Notes: a model not told the origin generated them from the sequence alone. A DNA stretch of 64,000 bases from Gammaproteobacteria bacterium (GCA_030427485.1 JAUICG010000001.1:124001-188000); one strand, 5' to 3'. Numbered from the stretch's first letter, positions 44,509 to 54,038 are shown. A program made the numbers and translations.

Positions 44509-45708
44509 ATGCATATATTCACCAGCATAACCAGCAACTATATCCCCAAGGCAAGGGTGCTGGCGCACTCTGTGAAGGAATATGTTCCGGATGCTGTGTT
44601 TCACCTGCTGTTGTGTGATGTCCCTCCTCCCGGTTTTGACCTCGAACAGGAAGCGTTCGATCACCTTATCTTGCTCGAAGAACTGCAAATCGAAAACAAG
44701 CAGTCATGGATATTTCAGCACAATGTCGTCGAATTATGTACAGCGGTGAAAGGGCTGGGCTTTCAGGAGATATTCCGGCGCTACGGGGCCGATAAAATCC
44801 TGTTTTTTGACCCCGATATGGTGCTCTTTTCCGGAATTGAGGCGATATCAAAAAAACTTGATGAACATAGTGTGTTGTTGACACCCCATCAAACCGAGCC
44901 TGAGAAAAACCGTACAGCAATTCTTGACCATGAGGTGAGCAGTCTCAAGCACGGCGTATTCAATCTGGGTTTTCTGGGGGTAAGGACTTCATCCGAGGGC
45001 ATGCGGTTTGTACACTGGTGGAGTGACAGATTGCGCGATTTCTGTTTTGACGATAAGCGACACGGATTGTTTACCGACCAGAAATGGCTTGACCTCGCTC
45101 CGGCATTCTTTCCTGATCTGGGAATTCTGCGGGATCCGCAATTCAATGTTTCAACGTGGAATATTAATAACCGTGATATTATAGGAAATCTCGCCAGCGG
45201 AATTGTTGTCAATGGGGCGCCGCTGTGTTTTTACCATTTTTCGGGGATCGACTGCGGAGCGCAGAACCTGATGCTACAGCTCTATGGCAGTAACAATCCT
45301 GTACTATACCAGATGCGCGAATGGTATTTGACTCGGTGTGCCGAGATGGGTCAGCAGCAACTGGGCAAGCTGCGTTGTTGTTATGCGTACTATGAAAATG
45401 GTGACGAGGTAAGACCTGCCGAGCGCCTGCTGTATCGCTATCGTGAAGAGCTCGCCGACCAGTTCCCGGACCCTTACGCCTGCCCGCGGAAAGGGAATAG
45501 TTATCAGTCCTGGTTTCGGAGTAATGCCGGACTGAATGAAGAAGGGCGCGGCCCGGAGGAAGAGCTGGTGAGTGTGTTACGACAGGAACTCGATGCCATC
45601 CACCACTCAATAAGCTGGCGACTCTTCCGCCGATTGTCCACAGCATACCGGCGAATCGGCACAAGGCTCATACCGTCGCGTATTTTGACCCGGCTAACCC
45701 GCAGATAG
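44509..45708 (+). CDS. Glycosyltransferase, second paralogue, with C-terminal helical tail
   Basis: 399-residue protein sharing the TSITSNYIPKARVLAHSVK start, FFDPDMVLF DxD motif, LTPHQT and HGVFNLGFLGV blocks with the gene at 40955. It differs in the C-terminal 60 residues, which form a short coiled-coil-like helix ending in SISWRLFRRL and a basic tail, a signature seen at the ends of several surface-glycan transferases. Hand counts of two sixty-base stretches (44521 and 44641) give 53% and 45% GC, lower than dinG (63% at 26161). Confidence 0.8.
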   Translation: MHIFTSITSNYIPKARVLAHSVKEYVPDAVFHLLLCDVPPPGFDLEQEAFDHLILLEELQIENKQSWIFQHNVVELCTAVKGLGFQEIFRRYGADKILFFDPDMVLFSGIEAISKKLDEHSVLLTPHQTEPEKNRTAILDHEVSSLKHGVFNLGFLGVRTSSEGMRFVHWWSDRLRDFCFDDKRHGLFTDQKWLDLAPAFFPDLGILRDPQFNVSTWNINNRDIIGNLASGIVVNGAPLCFYHFSGIDCGAQNLMLQLYGSNNPVLYQMREWYLTRCAEMGQQQLGKLRCCYAYYENGDEVRPAERLLYRYREELADQFPDPYACPRKGNSYQSWFRSNAGLNEEGRGPEEELVSVLRQELDAIHHSISWRLFRRLSTAYRRIGTRLIPSRILTRLTRR

Positions 45709-45709
45709 T

Positions 45710-47077
45710 ATGGATTCCTCAGCTTCAGCATCAGGTGGGACTATCCTGTTCGTAAGCCATGATATGCGCGGAGGTGTAGACCGTCATATTGCGCAACTCG
45801 AGGAGATACTGGCTGGGCAGGTGCGCGTCGCCAAACTGGTGAGTCAGCCGCGCAACTATGTGAAGTTGAGCCTCGGAACGGAAGCCTGGTATTTTGACCA
45901 GCGTAGTCAGTTTGATGATTTGCTGGCTATCCTGAGCGCGATGCAGGTTTGCTACATACACATCCATCACTTGTTTGGTTTCAGGGCTAATTTTTGGCAA
46001 CTCCCGGACAGGCTGCAGCTGCCGTACAGTTTTACGGTGCATGATTATGGTCTGATCAATGGCTCGACGACACTGAACGACAGGGAGGGTTACTTCCTGC
46101 AGGATTTTGCCACGCAAAATTCACCGTCGCTGGCCCAGCTACCCGCCTGGTGCGTCGACCTGCAACAGTGGAAAAAAATGAACGCGGCACTCCTCGGGTC
46201 GGCAGAGCAGGTGTTTTACCCCTGTGAATTTACCGGGGATCTCTTTCGAGCTCATTATCCGGGTGCCAGCTATCGACACTGTTTTCATCCCGACTGGGAA
46301 ATTGATGCCCCCTACCCCCCCGTAAGGGTGGAAAATGCCAGCTCGGGTAAGCTGCGAGTCGCGGTATTGGGAATGTTGAGCCGCGAAAAGGGCGCTGACC
46401 GCCTGGATGCCTGTGCAATTGCTGCCCGGGAGAAAGCTCTGCCGATTGAATTTGTGCACTTCGGTCAGGCCTACCGCCGATTAAGCGACTGTGTAACGGC
46501 CCTCGGTCGCTATGAAGACCGCGAACTGCCCCAGCTCATGACTGCGCAATCGATAGATCTTGTATGGTTTCCCGCGCTGTGTGCCGAGGTTTACAGCTAC
46601 ACGCTTTCTCACTGCCTGAGGTTGGGTCTGCCTGTGCTTGCGCCTGATGTGGGCGCGTTCGCCGAGCGGCTCGCCGGGAGGCCTCTCAGCTTTATTTTTC
46701 CTTATCGGAGTAGTGTCAGTGACATTCTTGCGCAGTTGGAGGCCATTCGCCAACAATTACAGCGGGGCGATCACTCGCAGGCATGGCCCGGGCAGGTGTT
46801 GCCCTCGCAGCGGGAATATCTCTATCGTCGAGACTACCTGGCCATGCTGCCCGACTCAGCCGCCGCAAGCGAAGGTGAGCTGAGCGGTTTTTCCAGCTAC
46901 TTGAAGCGGCCGGCCGCGCTCGGCCGTGCCGAATTCAAAACTCGGCTGTTACGGCTGCTGCTCTCCCTGAGTAATACCGCGCTGTTCGGCCTCCTGCAGA
47001 GAGTTGTTCCCTATGACATACAGAAGCGATTGAAGCGACTGCTCAGCGATAAGCCGCTTCATGAGCTGGGCTCATAG
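45710..47077 (+). CDS. GT4-type glycosyltransferase
   Basis: 455-residue GT-B glycosyltransferase. LFVSHDMRGGVDRHI at the N-terminus and AVLGMLSREKGADRL followed by AEVYSYTLSHCLRLGLPVLAPDVGAFAERL mark the two Rossmann halves of the GT4 family. The C-terminal 50 residues are a basic amphipathic helix. It starts two bases after the previous stop, so it belongs to the same transcript. Last gene of the glycan block before gspE. Confidence 0.83.
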   Translation: MDSSASASGGTILFVSHDMRGGVDRHIAQLEEILAGQVRVAKLVSQPRNYVKLSLGTEAWYFDQRSQFDDLLAILSAMQVCYIHIHHLFGFRANFWQLPDRLQLPYSFTVHDYGLINGSTTLNDREGYFLQDFATQNSPSLAQLPAWCVDLQQWKKMNAALLGSAEQVFYPCEFTGDLFRAHYPGASYRHCFHPDWEIDAPYPPVRVENASSGKLRVAVLGMLSREKGADRLDACAIAAREKALPIEFVHFGQAYRRLSDCVTALGRYEDRELPQLMTAQSIDLVWFPALCAEVYSYTLSHCLRLGLPVLAPDVGAFAERLAGRPLSFIFPYRSSVSDILAQLEAIRQQLQRGDHSQAWPGQVLPSQREYLYRRDYLAMLPDSAAASEGELSGFSSYLKRPAALGRAEFKTRLLRLLLSLSNTALFGLLQRVVPYDIQKRLKRLLSDKPLHELGS

Positions 47078-47283
47078 CAGATAAGGCGCGCCTGTTCAGA
47101 CCGGGTTGCAGTTGTGAACCGCTTATCCCGCCGGGGAGGCGCCGGTAGGCCCGACGGTTGAGATTGCCCAAACTGACGCACTACCCGCAAACTATACCGC
47201 GTTTACCCGATCTATATTGGTGGTAAACTTGCCGCTGCGTATATGCTGTTCAATGAGGGGGTCTCCCCGAGGCTATTGTCTGA

Positions 47284-49005
47284 ATGAAACTGGGTGAAAT
47301 GTTAGTTGAAGGTGGCAAGATTACACCCAGAGATGTCGATCGCGCACTGGTTGCCCAGGCGGAGATGGGCGGTCTGTTCGGCCAGGTTTTGGTCAAGCTG
47401 GGCCTGGTATCGGAGATCGACGTCGCTCATGCATTGTCTGAGTTGCTCGAGGTACAGTTCCTGTTAGCGGCCGATTACCCCGAGGAGCCGGTTGCCGCCC
47501 CCGGCGTATCCTTCGATTTCATGATGGCTAATTCTGTTGTCCCTTTATCAATCGGGAAGGACTCCGCCAGATTCGCTGCGACATCGCCGCAGGATGAGTT
47601 TCTGTGCAAGGCGCTTGGAATGGCGCTCGACCGCCCGGTCACTTTGTGTCTTGGACTGGAAAACGAGATTCTCCACGCCCTGCAAAAGCATGAACAGGAG
47701 GAGGACGCGGATGAGCCTGAGGAGGAGATACAAGGGGCCTACTCGGATGACCAGGAGTTCATAGAACACCTCAAGGACCTGGCGAGTGAAGCACCAATCA
47801 TCCGCCTGGTGAACCAGATTATTCATCGAGCCCTGGACCTGGGAGCTTCGGATATTCATATCGAGCCATTCGACGATGGCTTGCACCTGCGGTATCGCGT
47901 GGATGGAGTGATCCACGACGCTGCGGAGGCGCCCCAGGCCAGTCATGCGCCTGCTATTGCCTCCCGTATCAAGTTGCTCGCCAATCTCAATATCGCGGAG
48001 CAGCGCTTACCCCAGGATGGACGCATCATGACCAGGGTCAAGGGGCACGAACTTGACTTGCGGGTTTCCACAATCCCCACCGTGCACGGCGAGAGCATTG
48101 TTATGCGAGTGCTTGATCGGCAGAGCATCCGGCTGAGCCTGACCGACATGGGTTTCAGCGACGATACGCTGCTGCGTTACCGGGAGCTGCTGTCCCGTCC
48201 GCATGGGGTCGTGTTGTTAACCGGGCCGACGGGCTCGGGCAAGACAACCACCCTGTACGCATCACTGTCATCCATGGACTCGGAAACACAGAAAATAATC
48301 ACGGTTGAGGACCCGGTTGAATACCAGTTGCGCGGCGTCAACCAGATACAGGTGAAGCCCCAGATAGGATTGAATTTCGCGCTCGCTCTGCGGTCCATAC
48401 TTCGCCAGGACCCGGATATCATCATGATCGGCGAGATGCGCGATGGCGAAACTGCGCAGATTGGTGTGCAGTCGGCATTGACCGGGCACCTGGTGTTGTC
48501 GACCCTGCATACCAATACCGCGGCAGCGGCGATTACCCGCCTGGAAGACATGGGCATAGAGCGCTACCTGATCACTTCGTCAGTCAACGGCGTACTGGCC
48601 CAGCGCCTGGTCAGAAAGCTGTGTGAGCGTTGCCGCGAGCCCATTGCCGCCTCTGTGGAAGCCACGTCAGGTCACAGTCTTGGGCGATTCAAGAAATCGC
48701 CAGGGGATCCCATCTACAAGGCTGCAGGTTGCGATGCCTGCAAGCAGACAGGCTATCGGGGTCGCACAGGTATTCATGAGCTATTTGTGCTGGATAGCGC
48801 TATGTACGAAGCGATTCTCGATGGCGCGGATGCCACTACTTTGCATGCGGCAGCCCGGCGCAACGGCATGCTTACCCTGTTTGAGGATGGCCTGAGAAAA
48901 GTGGCGCTTGGGATCACTTCAATGGAGGAGGTGCTCCGTGTGACGCTGGACCAGCAGCAGGAAGACGATGCAATCGTCGCCGGCGATACCGTGGCGATAC
49001 CGTAA
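47284..49005 (+). CDS. gspE: T2SS ATPase GspE
   Basis: 573-residue hexameric ATPase that drives T2SS pseudopilus assembly. An N-terminal N1E/N2E region (about 1-135) with MshEN-like sequence, an acidic linker, then the ATPase core: Walker A GPTGSGKT (314-321), Asp box TVEDPVEY, Walker B DIIMIGEMRD (378-387), His box STLHTN. The CM domain has four cysteines as CERC and CDAC for zinc. First gene of the second T2SS block; 206 bases upstream are free of genes and should hold its promoter. Confidence 0.94.
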   Translation: MKLGEMLVEGGKITPRDVDRALVAQAEMGGLFGQVLVKLGLVSEIDVAHALSELLEVQFLLAADYPEEPVAAPGVSFDFMMANSVVPLSIGKDSARFAATSPQDEFLCKALGMALDRPVTLCLGLENEILHALQKHEQEEDADEPEEEIQGAYSDDQEFIEHLKDLASEAPIIRLVNQIIHRALDLGASDIHIEPFDDGLHLRYRVDGVIHDAAEAPQASHAPAIASRIKLLANLNIAEQRLPQDGRIMTRVKGHELDLRVSTIPTVHGESIVMRVLDRQSIRLSLTDMGFSDDTLLRYRELLSRPHGVVLLTGPTGSGKTTTLYASLSSMDSETQKIITVEDPVEYQLRGVNQIQVKPQIGLNFALALRSILRQDPDIIMIGEMRDGETAQIGVQSALTGHLVLSTLHTNTAAAAITRLEDMGIERYLITSSVNGVLAQRLVRKLCERCREPIAASVEATSGHSLGRFKKSPGDPIYKAAGCDACKQTGYRGRTGIHELFVLDSAMYEAILDGADATTLHAAARRNGMLTLFEDGLRKVALGITSMEEVLRVTLDQQQEDDAIVAGDTVAIP

Positions 49006-49042
49006 ATCTGGCGAACTGGCGAAACTGGCATACGATAGAACG

Positions 49043-50257
49043 ATGGCTTCTTTTAGCTACAGAGCGATTTCGAATCAAGGCAAGACCGTGCAGGGCGTGG
49101 TGGCGGCGGATCGAATCGAGTTGGCATCCCGTGAATTGCGGGCCCAGGGCCTCACCCTGCTGAGCCTGGAAATCGCCGACAATGCCGCAAGCAGCCTGGA
49201 TGACGCGACCCGAGGCTCCGGGAGCGCCGGTAGCAACGATGTCCTGGCCATGACCAGGGAGCTGGCAGTGCTGTTGCGGGCAGGACTTCCTATTGACCGG
49301 GCGCTCAAGGTAATGATCGACATGGCTGCCGACGATCAGCTTCGCGAATTGCTGGAAGAGCTGCTGGGTTCTGTGAAAGCCGGTAAGGGATTGAGCCAGG
49401 CGTTGCAATCTTACCCCCAGGTGTTCAGCAGTTTTTACATTAGCATGGTGCGATCCGGGGAGGCCAGCGGTCACCTGGCGGATGTTCTGGCGCGGCTGTC
49501 CGAGTACCTCACCAATGCCAAGTCGGTAAAATCCAGCGTTATTTCCGCATTGGTTTATCCCGGTATTTTGCTGACGGTCGCGATTCTTTCTATTGTCGGG
49601 ATGCTGGGATTTGTGGTTCCGCAGTTTGAGACATTGTTCAGTGATATGGGCGATGCCCTGCCGGTATTGACGCGCGCCGTAATTTCCGCGGGAGACGTGC
49701 TCACGCGTTATGGCTGGCTACTGCTGGTATTGCTTGGCGTAGGCGTATACGCCGTTCGCCATTGGGTGCGCAGCGAAGCGGGACGGGCCCGATTCGATGA
49801 ATCGCTGATTCAGTTGCCTCTTTTTGGGCCGATCGTATTCAAGTATGAGGTGGCAAAGTTTTCCAGAACAGTGGGAACGCTGTTGGGCAATGGTGTTTCC
49901 CTGCTGCGAGCAATTTCGATCGCAGTGGAAACCGTTGACAACAGCCATATTAAAAAGTCACTCAACGTCCTGGCGCCGGCGGTTAAAAGGGGGCAGCGGA
50001 TGTCCGTTGCGCTGGAGGAAACGGGTGTCTTTTCTTCCCTGGTGATTCAGATGGTGAGGGTTGGGGAAGAGTCTGGCAGTTTGGACGAGATGATGACGGA
50101 GTTGGCCGAGGTTTACGATGAAGAAGTGCAGGCCGGTGTCAAGCGAAGCCTTACGCTATTGGAGCCAGTGCTGATTCTGGTCATGGGCGGCGTGATTGCC
50201 CTGGTCATTATCGCGATTTTGATGGGAATCATTTCGGTGAATGATCTGGCCGCCTAG
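49043..50257 (+). CDS. gspF: T2SS inner-membrane platform protein GspF
   Basis: 404-residue platform protein with two cytoplasmic GspF domains (about 70-195 and 275-395) and three membrane helices (about 170, 220 and 375). SGEASGHLADVLARL and GEESGSLDEMMTELAEVY are the paired family motifs. ATG 49043 gives the usual MASFSYRA start; a frame from 48968 would overlap gspE. Confidence 0.93.
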   Translation: MASFSYRAISNQGKTVQGVVAADRIELASRELRAQGLTLLSLEIADNAASSLDDATRGSGSAGSNDVLAMTRELAVLLRAGLPIDRALKVMIDMAADDQLRELLEELLGSVKAGKGLSQALQSYPQVFSSFYISMVRSGEASGHLADVLARLSEYLTNAKSVKSSVISALVYPGILLTVAILSIVGMLGFVVPQFETLFSDMGDALPVLTRAVISAGDVLTRYGWLLLVLLGVGVYAVRHWVRSEAGRARFDESLIQLPLFGPIVFKYEVAKFSRTVGTLLGNGVSLLRAISIAVETVDNSHIKKSLNVLAPAVKRGQRMSVALEETGVFSSLVIQMVRVGEESGSLDEMMTELAEVYDEEVQAGVKRSLTLLEPVLILVMGGVIALVIIAILMGIISVNDLAA

Positions 50258-50324
50258 TTCGACAGCAAGCTTGTACGAACCGGCCATCCCTCGAGAATTA
50301 CTAGTGCAAAACAGGAACATACAG

Positions 50325-50762
50325 ATGCTGAAACGTGAAAGAAGTTCGAACCCAAGAGCCCGCGTCAGCGGGTTTACGCTGATTGAGCTGTTGGTTGTCC
50401 TCGCGATAATCGCATTGCTGGCGGGACTGGTAGGCCCCAGCGTTTTAAATCAACTGGGCGGCGCCAAGAGCAAGACGGCGAAGATCCAGATAAAGGACCT
50501 GGAACAGGCCCTTGAAATGTACAAGTTGGACGTCGGCAAGTACCCGTCCAGCAGTGAGGGCCTGGACGCCCTGGTCCAGAATCCCGGCGCTGCGGATGGC
50601 TGGAACGGGCCGTACCTGAAGTCGGGTGTACCGCAGGATCCCTGGAAGCATGACTATCATTATGTGTATCCCGGTACGCGGGCCGACGTTGAAATCTATT
50701 CGCTGGGTCAGGATGGGGCCGAGGGAGGAGATGGTGAGAACTCCGATGTGGGTAACTGGTAA
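50325..50762 (+). CDS. gspG: T2SS major pseudopilin GspG
   Basis: 145-residue major pseudopilin. After a basic leader, Gly is followed by FTLIELLVVLAIIALLAGLV, and the periplasmic part has the GspG signature with KYPSSSEGLDALV, WNGPYLK and PWKHDYHYVYPG, ending in the calcium-binding loop with SLGQDG. ATG 50325 has AGGAAC upstream. Confidence 0.95.
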   Translation: MLKRERSSNPRARVSGFTLIELLVVLAIIALLAGLVGPSVLNQLGGAKSKTAKIQIKDLEQALEMYKLDVGKYPSSSEGLDALVQNPGAADGWNGPYLKSGVPQDPWKHDYHYVYPGTRADVEIYSLGQDGAEGGDGENSDVGNW

Positions 50763-50785
50763 ACGCAGGCGAGGACCAGGATAAG

Positions 50786-51277
50786 GTGCCGGCACCCGCT
50801 TCCCCAGTGTCCTGCGCCGCAGGTTTTACCCTGTTGGAACTGGTCGTTGCGATCGGGATCGCGGCACTCGTACTGGCTGTCAGCGTGCCAACGATGCAAC
50901 GGCTTTACCTCACCACGCAGTATCACGGGGCGGTGAACGATGTCGTCAACCTGCTGTCGTCCGCGCGCTACTCGGCAATCAGAAAGGGCGCAAACGAGGA
51001 TGTACTGATTAACCCCGAGACCCGGGTGGTGAAAGTCGGGAGAAAACAGCAGCAATTGCCAGGTAGTCTACGCATAACGGTTCTTGGTGCGAGAGAACTG
51101 AATCGGGAGGGTGCGGGTGTTATCCGCTTCTACGGCGACGGGAGCTCCAGTGGCGGCTATGTAGAGCTGCAAAATGACAGTGGCATGGGCGTGCGGGTGG
51201 AGGTCGATTGGTTACTGGGTCGTGTAACACTCTGCAAGGAGAACTGCGGCGATCCGATTTATGCGGCGCGCTCCTGA
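50786..51277 (+). CDS. gspH: T2SS minor pseudopilin GspH
   Basis: 163-residue pseudopilin with leader ending before FTLLELVVAIGIAALVLAV and a GspH/FimT-like periplasmic domain with SARYSAIRKG and a C-terminal Cys pair (CKENC). GTG start 50786 with CAGGAT upstream. Last gene of the gspEFGH block. Confidence 0.88.
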   Translation: MPAPASPVSCAAGFTLLELVVAIGIAALVLAVSVPTMQRLYLTTQYHGAVNDVVNLLSSARYSAIRKGANEDVLINPETRVVKVGRKQQQLPGSLRITVLGARELNREGAGVIRFYGDGSSSGGYVELQNDSGMGVRVEVDWLLGRVTLCKENCGDPIYAARS

Positions 51278-51339
51278 CGGTTGACAGGGTTGCTGTTGCG
51301 ATGGTCCGGCCAACGGATAGGTGTGCGGGTCAAATGAGA

Positions 51340-52629
51340 CTATTTTTTCCTCATCCAGGCAGTGTAGCGCCAGGAGCGACTTTGCTCCATGATCCTTACC
51401 TTTATGTTCAGTTCTTCACAGAGTGCTCGTGATTCCGCGAGGTCGGAGTGTAATCGGGCGATGTCGTCGACAAGTCGATTGATGTCGTTATTTTGACGGG
51501 CGATGTCATCGTTCAGGAGTGCAACAGCCGCCTGCGCATCGGCGAGGGCGCTATCGGTCTCGGCAAAACGCTGTCTGGCGCTGGTGAGCATTGCCTGTGC
51601 ATCAGTCAGTGCGTTATCGGTTTCGGCAAATTGCCGCCTCGCGGAAGCGAGCATCGACTCCAGTCTCTTCCGCTGTTCCTGCTCGCCCAGCACGCTGCGG
51701 CGGGCCAGTTCAGACCGCTCCAGGATTGTTTTGGTGTAAATATAGTGTTCGTCCAGAATTTGTCTTGCGTCATCTGGCTTTTCATCCAGCCGTATAGCAT
51801 CCACATTTCTGCGATAGGGATAGAGCGGATCGCGTTCTATGAAACTGCTGACAAGCTCATGATATTCCGGATGCAATTCGCTCAGTATTTTGTCAGCCAA
51901 TTTCTTTCTATCGTTGGATTCGTCGGAAAAACTCGCGGCACCTTCGTGGAAAACAAACACATCCGCGGCGAGAGCGTGCTTCCAGCCTCTGGCACTGGCA
52001 CGAAGCGAAAAATCGCACTCCTCTCCATAGCCATGACCGAAGGACTGTTCATCAAAGGGGCCGGTTTCATCCAGGCAGGACCGCTTTATGTACATGCAAA
52101 AGCCGATAGCGGTGGGAATTTCACAGTACAACCCGGAATTACCTGCTTGAAAAGCCCGGTCGAGCTCACCGGGACTCCATTGTCCGGGAAGACTGTTGGA
52201 AATTGGAAATACAGGGTAGGAACAGATTGTTCCGTTGTTGGTAAACGGCGTCACGGTTCCGATGTTGTCTTGCCGGTAAGCGCAGGCCCGTAGTCGCTGT
52301 ACCCAGTCATTGGAAACGATGGTGTCGCTGTTGAGCAGGATGATGTCCGCATCGTTATCGAGCGTAAAGCCCTTGTTAGCGGTGCCTACAAAGCCCAGGT
52401 TTTCCCGGTTGATCACAAGCTCGATATTGGAGCGCTCGCTCACAGTTCGACAGTATGCGCTGACGGCTTCTTCCGGTGAGTTGTCATCGATAACGATGAT
52501 GCCTGCCTGTTCAGGTAACGTGCTGGAGAGCACAGACTCAAGGCAATTCCGAGTTGCCTCGAGATTTCGGTATACAGGGACGATAACGGTCACAGGCCGA
52601 AGATGCATATTGCCAGCGTTGCTGGTCAT
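51340..52629 (-). CDS. GT2 glycosyltransferase with C-terminal coiled coil
   Basis: 429-residue protein. Residues about 10-270 are a GT2 GT-A domain: VIVPVYRNLEATRNCL, IDDNS, NLGFVGTANKG and LLNSDTIVSNDW (DxD type), with GYGEECDFSLRA near the active site. From about 300 on it is a long coiled coil, including a tandem repeat of about 20 residues (ARRQFAETDNALTDAQA and ARQRFAETDSALADAQA), ending in SRSWRYTAWMRKK. Opposite strand to gspH. Probably part of the surface-glycan pathway, although separated from it. Confidence 0.85.
   Translation of the reverse strand: MTSNAGNMHLRPVTVIVPVYRNLEATRNCLESVLSSTLPEQAGIIVIDDNSPEEAVSAYCRTVSERSNIELVINRENLGFVGTANKGFTLDNDADIILLNSDTIVSNDWVQRLRACAYRQDNIGTVTPFTNNGTICSYPVFPISNSLPGQWSPGELDRAFQAGNSGLYCEIPTAIGFCMYIKRSCLDETGPFDEQSFGHGYGEECDFSLRASARGWKHALAADVFVFHEGAASFSDESNDRKKLADKILSELHPEYHELVSSFIERDPLYPYRRNVDAIRLDEKPDDARQILDEHYIYTKTILERSELARRSVLGEQEQRKRLESMLASARRQFAETDNALTDAQAMLTSARQRFAETDSALADAQAAVALLNDDIARQNNDINRLVDDIARLHSDLAESRALCEELNIKVRIMEQSRSWRYTAWMRKK
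51540..51655. repeat. Repeat encoding the 20-residue coiled-coil units of the GT2 protein
   Basis: Two similar units of about 60 bases within the minus-strand GT2 gene, encoding the two AETD-containing segments. Probably a recent internal duplication in the coiled coil. Confidence 0.55.
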
Positions 52630-52727
52630 AGATCACACTTCCCCGAATTCAAGTGACTGTATGCATGGACGCGGTGCGGCGCTGGTGAGAATTATACAGT
52701 AAGCATGATGTTGTACGACGCTTTTTG

Positions 52728-54038
52728 TCAGCAACCCGGGATATGGCCTGATTTTGTGACCACCAGGGTGCTGTACTGTGTGCTGCTCTGGAGCGTTACC
52801 GGAAGGGTAATCTCGCCCTCTACAAAGACGATGGATTGCCCTGTCTGCCCGTCGAGAGACCACTCCACGATATCCCCATAGTCAAGGCGCAACAGGCTGG
52901 ACGGTCGTGTACGCAAAGTGATGTTGACGCTCGCCTCTGTGGGCTGGTCCGCAATATCCGGATGGATATCTGTCAACCGCAGATACCGGATGTCGACCTG
53001 CGCTGTGTACTCCGTGGTTGCCATCGACGGGCTACGCCAGGACAGCCCGATGTTGTAGCCCCCGATAGGCCCCCAGATGTTGGCTGTGGATTCCGTAAAC
53101 GCGACAATGAACGGATCGTCCAGCCTGACGTCCTGGTCAGGCGCCGCGAACATCTCGTTATAGGGCAGTTCCGCGGCGCATGAAGGATCCGGCAGTGAGT
53201 GACCACAATTGTGCCAGAGCGAGTAGCAGGAGATGCGGTGCCTGTCGCAGACCCGTTGCAGCCAGTCCTGATGAAAGAACACAACGTTGTCGGCCGGGCT
53301 GCCCTGCAGGAAGAAATACATGAACTTGAGTTGATCGCTTTGGACCTCGTGGTCTGCCAGCGCGGTGTCGAAGTCACCCCACGCGATCTGGATATTACTG
53401 GTTTGCTGGTAGAGCCCGCCTTCATCGAGAAAGCCCATTGGCGATTGGCCACCGTTGATCTTGGTGATCCGGGCCTGGATTTCGGGGTCGACCAGGCCGA
53501 ACATCAGCGGTTGCAGCAGCGAGGTCGATGCGCCGTAGCTGCTGCCTTTCAGCATCAGGCCCGCGCCCCAGTCAACACGATCACCCCAGAGTTGATCGAT
53601 TTTTCTCACCGCGGTGGTGTAACGCTCCGCCGGCGAGTTTCCGAAGAATGGTCCACCGAACCCCCAGGGCGCCACGCCGCTCACTGTGTGTGCCGCCGCT
53701 GTCGGGTAGTAGTCGTTGCAATTCTTGACCACTATCTGGCCTGCCCTGGAGAAGTCCCAGGTGGGACAGTTGCTGGCGTTGCCATAGCCATCCCAGTGCA
53801 GTACGACCGGGTATTGCCCGGTGGCCGTGGGCACAAGGAAGCCGACCGGGTAGCTCATAGTGAAGCCGGGAGGGCCGTAGGTGTCGTTGATCTCGTAATT
53901 GCAAACGTGAAATTTGATCGAGGGGTTGGGAAAGGGTATTGCGGATTCCGCGCAAGCCAGGTCGTCGGGGTTGCCTGCCGAGACGTCCAGGGCGGACAGC
54001 ATTGCTGTGGCGAAAACAGCGAACAGGACGAACCTCAT
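52728..54038 (-). CDS. Secreted alpha/beta-hydrolase-like protein
   Basis: 436-residue exported protein with signal peptide (about 1-21). The middle has an alpha/beta-hydrolase pattern: nucleophile elbow GSSYGAS with Ser167, an oxyanion-side segment VVLHWDGYGN and a late NCGHSLPD that may supply the catalytic His. Several Cys pairs suggest disulfides. The C-terminal 120 residues form a separate beta domain. The start codon has no ribosome-binding site of its own and overlaps the stop of a 26-codon frame. A plausible secreted esterase or depolymerase and T2SS substrate (inference). Confidence 0.72.
   Translation of the reverse strand: MRFVLFAVFATAMLSALDVSAGNPDDLACAESAIPFPNPSIKFHVCNYEINDTYGPPGFTMSYPVGFLVPTATGQYPVVLHWDGYGNASNCPTWDFSRAGQIVVKNCNDYYPTAAAHTVSGVAPWGFGGPFFGNSPAERYTTAVRKIDQLWGDRVDWGAGLMLKGSSYGASTSLLQPLMFGLVDPEIQARITKINGGQSPMGFLDEGGLYQQTSNIQIAWGDFDTALADHEVQSDQLKFMYFFLQGSPADNVVFFHQDWLQRVCDRHRISCYSLWHNCGHSLPDPSCAAELPYNEMFAAPDQDVRLDDPFIVAFTESTANIWGPIGGYNIGLSWRSPSMATTEYTAQVDIRYLRLTDIHPDIADQPTEASVNITLRTRPSSLLRLDYGDIVEWSLDGQTGQSIVFVEGEITLPVTLQSSTQYSTLVVTKSGHIPGC

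Noticed and set aside
27675..51277. The whole T2SS-glycan region as a mobile genomic island
   Set aside because: No integrase, transposase, flanking repeats or tRNA junction was seen at its ends; only the glycan part has a lower GC.
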